A stretch of 64,000 nucleotides of DNA from JARRPM01 sp963792815 (GTDB lineage: Bacteria > Pseudomonadota > Gammaproteobacteria > Pseudomonadales > Halieaceae), in contig CAWBXR010000003.1 in assembly GCA_963792815.1 (NCBI GenBank), positions 253,512-317,511 of the forward strand. The letters are read 5' to 3'. Both the position numbers and the translations under genes were made by a program. The notes beneath the pieces were generated by a model, which was given only the letters and a program-made list of their open reading frames with translations, was not told the origin of the DNA and made no database searches. Shown here one piece after another: positions 8,083 through 15,308 of this stretch (position 1 is its first letter; each line of letters opens with the position of its first letter).

Positions 8083-8140
8083 GCCTAACCCATCGTTGCA
8101 GCGGACTCGCTTCGATCGCCGCTGAGCGAAAGCGTTACTA
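8083..8140 (+). repeat. attC-like imperfect palindrome
   Basis: GCCTAAC (fits RYYYAAC) is followed by CCATCGTTGCAGCGG. The 3' arm CCGCTGAGCGAAAGCGTTAC is nearly complementary to it, with a central loop. This is the classical short attC form, but the 3' core reads GTTACTA. The rest of 8002-8332 holds a diverged R1-like stretch (about 8155-8225) and no gene. Confidence 0.55.
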
Positions 8141-8332
8141 ACTGGCCGTTCATGCCACCTTTCAGACACGCTGATCGGATCTCGAGTTCGGCCTGAATGG
8201 TGGCTTCGACGCATTGCGGACCAAATCCGGCCTGATCAAAAAATGACCTGAAGTCCGTTTTCGCTTATGAGCGATCGTAACTGGTCTGCTATGCTGATGG
8301 ACAAGTAAAAACACAATGTGGGTATAAAAATA

Positions 8333-8832
8333 ATGAACTGGAAGGCTATTGGAGCAATTGGTGAAATTCTTGGTGCTATCTGCGTCTAATCACGCTCTTC
8401 TACTTGAGCATTCAAATTCGTCAAAATACGGCACAAGTTCGCCATAGTGCCACTGCTACAGAGATTGCTTCATATCAACATATGATTGGTCGTATTTCTG
8501 ACTTGAATACCATGAGACTCACTAATCCGGAATTCAACCACCTGCTCTTGAAAGCAAGAGAAGGTTTCAAGGATCTTTCATCTGAGGAAAAAGCACGCTA
8601 TTTCGTATGGATCGCTTCATTGCTTCGCCATGGCGACATGGCGCACTTTCTGTACGAACGAGAGATAATAGACTACCAGCGTGCGATATCTTCTATGGGG
8701 CCGCTGCTTCCAGCTCTGTCAGAGCCTGGTTTCGTTAGCATATGGCAAACTCTGAAAAACAGCGATGCATCTTTTACAAATGACTATACCGATTTTATCG
8801 ACAAACTGATCACTGAACGAACTAAAGCATAA
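8333..8832 (+). pseudogene. 'YLSIQIRQNT' family membrane protein, one-base frameshift
   Basis: The ATG at 8333 opens MNWKAIGAIGEILGAICV and hits a stop at once. One base missing near 8386 would restore VITLFYLSIQIRQNTAQV, which continues in the frame open to 8832. The restored protein of about 166 residues matches the 4268-4756 and 14451-14915 products in start, membrane helix and QIRQNT motif. The stop lies in GCATAACAAG and an R1 repeat follows. It is either a decayed gene or an indel error. Confidence 0.75.
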
Positions 8833-8968
8833 CAAGCACTTGAAGTCGGACAGTCCGCTGTAGGGGGTAAAATCTCGCCTGATAACCTAAGTTTGCTTGA
8901 TTCTTTACGGCTGGAATGTGAAAGCGGTCGTCTATTGAGCTTGGATTGCCGCGTTGGCGATGCCCGCT

Positions 8969-9070
8969 GGCACAAACTTGCCGTCCAGGGAGTAGGTTTC
9001 AGGCTCTGTGAGTGACCGTTATCGGGAGCGGAGCGGAAGAGATATTGGATTCGCCCGGACGGCAGCTAAC
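8969..9070 (+). repeat. R1 repeat copy
   Basis: GGCACAAACTTGCC hairpin, GGTTTCAGGCTC block and GACGGCAGCTAAC end. It lies 3' of the 8333-8832 gene. The FAD-oxidoreductase frame runs open back into it, which is not a reason to start that gene here. Confidence 0.85.
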
Positions 9071-9199
9071 TCTGACAGGCTGTTCTATCCTAGCCGATCA
9101 ATTATTTTGCCGCGGATCACGCGGGCAGTTTTGCAGGTGGCCATTTTCTCGCAAGGAGACTATCTTACTCTAGTACTTCGAATCCAAGAGGCTGGCCTT

Positions 9200-10702
9200 A
9201 TGCGCAGACGAAATTTTTGCCGCGTAGCACTCACGGGCGCAGTCCTCGCTCCCACTTTCGTTAGCCAGGCGCTGGCGTCGGTCTACGCTGGCCTGCTCAA
9301 GGTTGACCGCGATCTGGAGGCAATAAACCGTAATGGCGGCGAGCAAATACTTGCGCAAACCCATGTACAGTCGCTGGCAGACAGTCTGCGCGGGAATTTG
9401 TTGCTGCCCGGCAATGCCGCCTACGAGTCGGCACGGCAGGTACTGAACGCTTCTATCGATAAACACCCGGCGCTCATCGTGCAACCCACCGGGCCAGCTG
9501 ATATCGGCTCAGCCATCGATTTCGCCCGTGATAACAGTCTGGTGGTGGCGGTAAAGTGCGGTGGTCATAGTTATTCGGGACGCTCAACCTGCAATGGCGG
9601 GTTGATGATTGATCTCTCAACTTACCGCGATGTGCGCATAGACCTACCCAATCAATCAGCGTTTGTGACCGGTGGCAGTTTACTGGGCCAGCTCGATCAC
9701 GAATCAATGGCGGTGGGTATGGTAACCACTGCAGGGACCGTGTCGCACACCGGCGTGGGCGGGCTCACCACTGCCGGCGGCTTTGGCCGGGTGGGGCGGC
9801 GCTTTGGCCTGGCACTGGATAACGTGAAGTCGGTGGATGTGGTATCCGCCGACGGCCGCCTGCGACACGCTAGCGCCGAGGAAAATCCCGACCTCTATTG
9901 GGCGGTGCGCGGTGGTGGCGGAAACTTCGGCGTGGTTACCAACTTTGAATTCCAACTACACCCCATGGCGCGGCAAGTCATTGGGGGCAGCCTGGTTTAC
10001 CCCATAGAAAAACTGCGCGACCTACTCGAAATCTATGCACAATACTCGCCACGCAGCCCCCATGAACTGTACACCGACCTCGTAGCGGTTTATCCGCACG
10101 GCGGCAAGCCCGGGGTGGCGATACTCGACATATGCTGGTCGGGTGACGCGGCGGCTTATGAGAGAGCGATGCAGCCCTACCAGGCATTGGGTGACCCATT
10201 GGTCAATGGCGTAAAAGCCGTCGATTACGTGGCGCTGCAGCGCAGCGGTGACAGCACTGACGCACGGTCTTGGGCGAGCTACCTGAAAGGTGGTTTTATT
10301 GAGGGCTTCAAACCCGGGTTAGTCGATTCAATGCTAGACGCGATGGAACCGCACCCGGACCGTTCAACCATCGTCATCTTCCAACACAGCGGCGGGGCCA
10401 TCAATCAAGTGGCAGCGAATGCTACCGCCTTCCCCCATCGCTACGCCAGCCACAACCTGATTGCTATGGTTGCCTGGCGGCAGGGTACGCCCACCGAGAG
10501 GCATGTGCGCTACATCAAATCACTTTGGTCACAGCTACAGCCCTTCACTCACGGTTACTACACGGTGGAGGTGGATGACGATCATGACCTTGGGGCCATG
10601 AACCGCAACTACCAGGCCAACTATCCGCGCCTGGCGGGCATCAAAAAGCAGTACGACCCGCAGAATATGTTCCGCCTGAACTCCAATGTAACGCCTGCTT
10701 GA
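9200..10702 (+). CDS. FAD-linked oxidoreductase, BBE type, Tat-exported
   Basis: From the ATG at 9200 the product has 500 residues. It begins with MRRRNFCRVALTG, a probable twin-arginine signal. A PCMH-type FAD-binding domain follows, with GGHS at residues 121-124, whose H123 is the usual covalent flavin site, and GVGGLTTAGGFG. The C-terminus NYPRLAGIKKQYDP is the berberine-bridge-enzyme (BBE) domain. The Cys that forms the second flavin bond in bicovalent members appears replaced (GTVSHTGVGG where GTC is usual), so flavin is probably held by one bond. Substrates in the family include alcohols and sugars; this one is unknown. An upstream open frame to 9008 lies in the R1 repeat. Confidence 0.85.
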   Translation: MRRRNFCRVALTGAVLAPTFVSQALASVYAGLLKVDRDLEAINRNGGEQILAQTHVQSLADSLRGNLLLPGNAAYESARQVLNASIDKHPALIVQPTGPADIGSAIDFARDNSLVVAVKCGGHSYSGRSTCNGGLMIDLSTYRDVRIDLPNQSAFVTGGSLLGQLDHESMAVGMVTTAGTVSHTGVGGLTTAGGFGRVGRRFGLALDNVKSVDVVSADGRLRHASAEENPDLYWAVRGGGGNFGVVTNFEFQLHPMARQVIGGSLVYPIEKLRDLLEIYAQYSPRSPHELYTDLVAVYPHGGKPGVAILDICWSGDAAAYERAMQPYQALGDPLVNGVKAVDYVALQRSGDSTDARSWASYLKGGFIEGFKPGLVDSMLDAMEPHPDRSTIVIFQHSGGAINQVAANATAFPHRYASHNLIAMVAWRQGTPTERHVRYIKSLWSQLQPFTHGYYTVEVDDDHDLGAMNRNYQANYPRLAGIKKQYDPQNMFRLNSNVTPA

Positions 10703-10994
10703 CGGCGGATGGCGTTGCTTGAGGGGCAATCTAAGACCTTATTTACTGCCCCCATAAGTCTTACGACGCACATACGGCCTTTCGGGCTACACTGGGCTCT
10801 AATGCCGCTTCTTACTCGTTGCGGCCGGTCGCCAGAAGTCGTTATTTGTACCCTTGTACAGTTTCATCCAGTGCTGAGGTTCTTGCCGCTGAGCGTATAG
10901 TGCTGCTTGCGCCGCCTGAAAAGTGTACCTTTGCGAATTTTCTATTATGCTTGTGGGGCATAAGTTGCTTGATTCACAGACAGGGACATTCAAT

Positions 10995-12308
10995 ATGAAT
11001 ACGGAAAATCGCGGAGCCCGGCCCCGGTTGAACCAGATTGCCATACTGGTGGTATTGTTGATTGCGGCGTTGCTCGCAACAGGTGTCAAGGGGGATTCTA
11101 GCGGCGCGGTTAATTACGGGCCGGCGACGAGCAAATTGATGGCGCTCGTCGAGGCGGATCCGGACCTGAAATCCATGCTCTCAGCTTCCATCGAACAAGC
11201 CAGGCAGATCAATCCGGATCGTAGTACCAATCCTGCGCAAAGCCTGGAAGAGTATTTCGATTTTGTATCCTGGGCTGAAACAGCGATGCCCTGGGCGCTT
11301 TTGAGGAAGCCCGAGTATCCGGAAATATATGACAATATTTACCAGAGCCTCGTATATTTTAATTTTCTGATTGAACAGCCGTTGCCTGAATTGGAGGGCA
11401 AGGGGCTAGTCAGTAATACACTACAGTACTTCGAGCCCTTTGCATCCTGGTTGAACGTCTTCACTCAATCCTGGGGCAGCTTTCTCGATACGCGGGAATC
11501 CTGGAACGACACCTATTACGAAATGGCCCTGAACGACCCCGCCTTCGGTCTGCAAAATGACTGGTATGAGGATCCCGGCAACTGGAGCACGTTCAACGAA
11601 TTTTTTGCCCGCTATCTCAAGTCTCCCGCGATGCGTCCTATAGAAGCACCTCTGGATGACAGTGTTGTGACTTCCTTTGCTGATTCAGTACCTCAGGGCG
11701 TGTGGGCGATTGATGAAAATTCCAATCTCGTCGCACATGATGCCGTGCCGGTAAAAGCATCGAGTCTTCGGTCCGTAGCGCGACTTATCGGTGAAGACAG
11801 CGAATATAGTAATGCCTTTGCAAACGGCACGTTCACCCATTCATTCCTTAACGTCAACGACTACCATCGCTACCATTTCCCACTGGCGGGAACCATTCGG
11901 GAAGTGCGAATCATACCTGGCATCAACGTAACTGGCGGCTCAATTTGGTGGGATGCGTCTAATAGCCGCTATGCGTTTGACCCTTCAGAAAGGCTGGGAT
12001 GGCAAAGCATTGAAACCAGGGGTTGTGTCATTCTTGAAACTGACAGGCATGGCCTGGTGGCGCTGTTGCCCATAGGCATGACAGCGGTCAGCTCAGTGAA
12101 CCTCGAGGACAATGTGAAGCCGGGGGCAAAGGTGAAGAAGGGCGATATGCTGGGGCATTTTGCGTTCGGGGGCTCGGACTTTGTCATGGTCTTTCAGGAT
12201 ACGGTAGATTTCACCCTTGATGCGCCGAGGGAGGCAAATAGCGAATCCTACCAGCATCTTCTGGTGGGAGAACGACTGGGCAGGCTGACACTGCGGGAAA
12301 GCGACTGA
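10995..12308 (+). CDS. phosphatidylserine decarboxylase-like protein
   Basis: The 437-residue product has a membrane helix at about residues 14-30 (IAILVVLLIAALLATGV). It then carries a long N-terminal extension, and from about residue 190 a PSD-like core with NVNDYHRYHFPLAG (the HxxxxxDYHRFH region), a GCVILET strand and VKKGDMLGHFAFGGSD. In PSD enzymes a LGST/GGS motif self-cleaves at Ser to form the pyruvoyl cofactor; S394 of GGSD is the equivalent. Members this long are known as PSD-related proteins and their substrate may differ. The start at 10995 is chosen over an upstream in-frame ATG because a helix-bearing N-terminus begins there. An R1 repeat follows. Confidence 0.75.
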   Translation: MNTENRGARPRLNQIAILVVLLIAALLATGVKGDSSGAVNYGPATSKLMALVEADPDLKSMLSASIEQARQINPDRSTNPAQSLEEYFDFVSWAETAMPWALLRKPEYPEIYDNIYQSLVYFNFLIEQPLPELEGKGLVSNTLQYFEPFASWLNVFTQSWGSFLDTRESWNDTYYEMALNDPAFGLQNDWYEDPGNWSTFNEFFARYLKSPAMRPIEAPLDDSVVTSFADSVPQGVWAIDENSNLVAHDAVPVKASSLRSVARLIGEDSEYSNAFANGTFTHSFLNVNDYHRYHFPLAGTIREVRIIPGINVTGGSIWWDASNSRYAFDPSERLGWQSIETRGCVILETDRHGLVALLPIGMTAVSSVNLEDNVKPGAKVKKGDMLGHFAFGGSDFVMVFQDTVDFTLDAPREANSESYQHLLVGERLGRLTLRESD

Positions 12309-12399
12309 GTCGCTAAAGCAACAAATACTCTTGTCAGGCGCCTGCCTTTTGGCGAGCCCGGCCTCGCCCTTGGAGTGAGCGCCGTCAGTGACCCTTCAT

Positions 12400-12504
12400 G
12401 GCACCTTTCAGACAAGATGAGAGCGGCTCCAGCACGATCTGGATGACTCCTTTCGGGAGTAGAGCAGACAAGATCGGGGATTGGCCCTGACGGCAGCTAA
12501 CGAC
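12400..12504 (+). repeat. R1 repeat copy (variant like 1297-1399)
   Basis: It starts GGCACCTTTCAGACAAGATG, has GGATGACTCCTTTCGGGAGT and ends CCCTGACGGCAGCTAACGAC. It lies 3' of the decarboxylase-like gene. Confidence 0.8.
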
Positions 12505-12581
12505 GTAGAGGCGACAGCCGCCCCTACTCCAGTTCACCCTAGCTCCTCGAGGATGTCGTAGATCTTCTGCCGGCTGAAATG

Positions 12582-12652
12582 AAAGGGGACGCAACTAGTT
12601 TCATGCTGACAACGAATTCTAGCCTCCTGAAAAATAAATGCGTCCCCTTTTT
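12582..12652 (+). repeat. GGGGACGCA palindromic element, copy 1
   Basis: An element of about 71 bases with terminal inverted repeats AAAGGGGACGCA and TGCGTCCCCTTT and inner arms TTTCATGCTGAC and CTGAAAAATAAA. It is the inverted counterpart of 13397-13467. Such GGGGACGC-ended elements occur widely in Gammaproteobacteria, often near REP-type transposases, which are not seen here. Confidence 0.8.
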
Positions 12653-12956
12653 CCACGTCACGCAATTGGATCCAGTGATGCTGAGTATCCAGCCCGGTGT
12701 GGCCCCGCAGGCTTCCATGCATACCAGGCATACCAGGCATACCGGAATAGTAGCCATCAGTATTCGGAGCTGCTTATGAGTCTGCATTTTATCCAACTGC
12801 TTCTTACACTGAATGTTAACTGCCACGATCTCAGTGGACATGGTCAAATGGCGGATTTATTCTTCCTGTTCTTGGAATGCAGCGAAGCGTTCTAAGCGCC
12901 GAACTGTGGGGGTGCGCAAGTGATGTCATTGAGGTCAACAAAGCGAAGGTCGGGCG

Positions 12957-13367
12957 ATGGCTGACCCGTATCTTGCATGGGCCTTTGTCGGCGCAGGCGC
13001 CTTCGGTCAGTTTATGGCCGCCCTTCTTGCCCGCCGTTCTCTGGGCTGGTTGAAGAAAGGTGGCCGCGCTGTGGGTCGTGTCGTGCGAAACGAGGAGGAG
13101 ATGGTTGAACGCCGGGAGGGACCGTCGCGGATGTTTTACTTTCCCATAATCGAGTTCGAATCCGATACCGGAGTACGGACAGTCTTTCAGTCGGATACCG
13201 GGCGTCCAGTGCCCTTGGCGGTAGGACAGACACTGCCGGTGGTTTTCGATCCGTCGAAACCAGACGCGGCTAAAACGGCAACCTTTCGCACGCTCTGGCT
13301 GTTCCCGCTACTGACCTCCGTCCTTACACTGCCGATCCTTATCTTCGGGCTGGCGGCGCTGACATAA
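12957..13367 (+). CDS. DUF3592-type membrane protein
   Basis: A protein of 136 residues with a hydrophobic N-terminus (about residues 6-26), a central beta-rich soluble part and a C-terminal helix (about 113-135). The string YFPIIEFESDTGVRTVFQSD followed by GQTLPVVFDPSKPDAA is the DUF3592 pattern. The family has no established function. The gene is bracketed by two inverted GGGGACGCA elements, suggesting movement or rearrangement of the block. Confidence 0.8.
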   Translation: MADPYLAWAFVGAGAFGQFMAALLARRSLGWLKKGGRAVGRVVRNEEEMVERREGPSRMFYFPIIEFESDTGVRTVFQSDTGRPVPLAVGQTLPVVFDPSKPDAAKTATFRTLWLFPLLTSVLTLPILIFGLAALT

Positions 13368-13396
13368 TCGTTTATGGCCTAATTCAAAAAGGGGAG

Positions 13397-13467
13397 AAAA
13401 AGGGGACGCATTTATTTTTCAGCACGCTCGAACTCGTTGTCAGCATGAAAATAGTTGCGTCCCCTTT
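13397..13467 (-). repeat. GGGGACGCA palindromic element, copy 2 (inverted)
   Basis: The reverse complement of this stretch matches 12582-12652 at nearly every position; differences cluster in the central loop. The two copies flank the DUF3592 gene in opposite orientation. Confidence 0.8.
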
Positions 13468-13503
13468 AATTTCTTATTGAACCACTATCCAATGCGGCAA
13501 ATT

Positions 13504-13995
13504 CTAATTGTCCCGGATAAAATCGTAGGCACTGCTACCAGAGGAGAGCATTTCGTTGACGAATCCAGCGAATTCTGGCGACACGTTTCTTTCTCCAACA
13601 TCCTGCCAGAACCTCAAGCCACCACCGACACCGAACATCGCGTGCATATCGGTTTTTACAATTACCCATTGGCTTTCAGGAAGTTGTCCCTCCTGGTACA
13701 GGTCATACATGACCGACCAGATGTTCAGGAAAGTTCCGACCAAAACTGTAAATTGCACCTTCTCAGCATCCGACAATTCGCCTTCCGTGAGGCCGCGATG
13801 GAACACCGATGAGGCTTCAGTGCTGCTGGCAATGGTGGCATTGCCTGCTCCGTAGGCATCGAGAAATGAATATCTGGCGGCGGCCTGAGATTGGAGATTC
13901 GAAATATGAATCTGCCGGCCAAGGTAGACGAGTGATACGACGACTGCGATGGCGGCGACGGCCTCCGCAGCGGCAGTGACGAATTCGATATTCAT
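13504..13995 (-). CDS. single-helix membrane protein of the 'YLGRQI' family
   Basis: A 163-residue product with one N-terminal helix (about residues 10-28) ending in VVVSLVYLGRQIHISN, then a helical soluble domain. It is a more distant relative of the 4268, 8333 and 14451 products. GGAGTC lies 9 bases before the ATG. There is no known function, and it is on the opposite strand from its relatives. Confidence 0.7.
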   Translation of the reverse strand: MNIEFVTAAAEAVAAIAVVVSLVYLGRQIHISNLQSQAAARYSFLDAYGAGNATIASSTEASSVFHRGLTEGELSDAEKVQFTVLVGTFLNIWSVMYDLYQEGQLPESQWVIVKTDMHAMFGVGGGLRFWQDVGERNVSPEFAGFVNEMLSSGSSAYDFIRDN

Positions 13996-14450
13996 GAGAT
14001 TAGACTCCGGTGACTAACGGGTAAATTTGTATTGCTTTGTCGAATTTGGATCCGAGATACAAGCCTCCAATATAGCAGAGCCCACACGGATCTGATCGTA
14101 GTCCTGCGGCGCGAGGCGCGTTCTACCCCAGCTACGTCGCATTTCGCCGCGTCGCACTTGACGCACACCGAGTCAAGACGGAACATCAACCCACGAACCG
14201 CAACTCAAGGTCGAAATCGGACGCCTAATCATGTTTGGATCAATCGAAATTTCGTCCGCTTTGCGTCGTTAGCTGCCGTCAGGGTGAATCTTCATAAGGG
14301 CAGGCAAGAAACCCACCCAAGACGCCCACCAGCTATCGCCTAATTTGAGACATTAGGACCAAATTGAAGCGATGACGGCTTTCGACGCATTTGAGACATT
14401 CTCGGTCTGCTGCGTTACCCTTCAGCTATCAATAATGATGGGGAGTTGAG
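13996..14450. other. intergenic with inverted R1 fragment and short repeats
   Basis: No gene seen. A minus-strand R1 end lies at 14265-14318 (GCGTCGTTAGCTGCCGTCAG). A TTTGAGACATT motif occurs twice (near 14344 and 14390), one copy joined to GACGCA as in the inverted stretch near 2340. Confidence 0.6.
14265..14318 (-). repeat. R1 repeat, 3' part (minus strand)
   Basis: The reverse complement ends CCCTGACGGCAGCTAACGAC and continues GCAAAGCGGACGAAAT, like the sequence after 4140. It is the only copy with no gene directly upstream on its own strand. Confidence 0.65.
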
Positions 14451-14915
14451 ATGAACTGGGACGCCATAAGTGCTATCGCTGAACTGCTTGGCGCACTCGC
14501 AGTAATTGTGACACTGATTTATCTGGCAGTGCAGCTGAGGCAACAGAATACCGTTACTAAAGCACTAATTGAGCAGCAAAGAGCCGATTCTGTCATTCAG
14601 CTTGCCGCAGTACTTAGCGTCACTGAGAATCGCATTCTGTACACAAAGGCAGTGCTGGATAGGAGCCTTACACCTGCCGATTTATCGGAGGAGGAGAACA
14701 TACATCTCAAGATAATTCTGTCTCCATTGAGGGCGAACTTTGAGAATACGTATCAACAGTTTCAGTCAGGATACATTTCGGAAGAGTTTTACGAAGATGT
14801 TTCCAAGCAGCTCTACTTAGTCCATGGCCAATTATTACTCAGATTTGACATGCCTTTAACCACAGGGTTTAGAGCAGAGCTTGTCAGAATAATAGAGGAA
14901 GGTGTCGCGAAGTAG
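14451..14915 (+). CDS. single-helix membrane protein of the 'YLAVQLRQ' family
   Basis: A 154-residue product, MNWDAISAIAELLGAL then a membrane helix ending TLIYLAVQLRQQNT, and a helical C-terminal domain with alternating charges. It matches the layout of the 4268 and 8333 products; MNW-AI-AI is shared with the 8333 gene. GGGGAG lies 6 bases before the ATG. Function unknown. A partial R1 repeat follows. Confidence 0.75.
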   Translation: MNWDAISAIAELLGALAVIVTLIYLAVQLRQQNTVTKALIEQQRADSVIQLAAVLSVTENRILYTKAVLDRSLTPADLSEEENIHLKIILSPLRANFENTYQQFQSGYISEEFYEDVSKQLYLVHGQLLLRFDMPLTTGFRAELVRIIEEGVAK

Positions 14916-14981
14916 GCGAAAACTGATCAGCATCGGGAGGCTGGCCGAGGCGAACCCCCCGTCGAGCCAATGACGGGAAGT

Positions 14982-15035
14982 GGCACAAACATGCCGTCCA
15001 GGGGGTAGGTTTCAGGCTCCGTGAATGACCGCCAT
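14982..15035 (+). repeat. R1 repeat, 5' half
   Basis: GGCACAAACATGCCGTCC, then GGTTTCAGGCTCC and GTGAATGACCGCC. It breaks off before the GACGAGAT block. It lies 3' of the 14451-14915 gene. Confidence 0.8.
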
Positions 15036-15074
15036 TGAGGTCATATGCCATGAACTGCAAATGGATAGGTATTC

Positions 15075-15242
15075 TTAGGCGTCGCTCAAACTTTCTTCGG
15101 ATTTACGGAAACCGTAATCGCTGAACTGCGATAACTCCCGCCGGTCCATGTCCTTCCATAAATCCGCGAAGTAGTGGTTGGTTGATTTGAAGCGAATGAA
15201 TGCTTCAAAGTCGAATGCCTGTTTAGCTTCGCTTTACTTCAT
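15075..15242 (-). pseudogene. remnant of a small gene with an early stop
   Basis: The minus strand from the ATG at 15242 reads M-K-stop, then stays open for about 52 codons (FDFEAFIRFKSTNHYFAD...) to a TAA at 15075. The composition looks coding but the family is not recognised. It lies between the repeat array and gcvP. Confidence 0.3.
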
Positions 15243-15308
15243 GTGGAGCATCAGAAAAACCAACGTCGAATGACCCTTGTCGGGAGCTACACGAGCTTAC
15301 CGACTCGA

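Noticed and set aside
9008..9199. upstream start for the FAD oxidoreductase
   Set aside because: The first 64 codons of that frame lie in the R1 repeat and the following stretch; the Tat-type signal begins at 9200.
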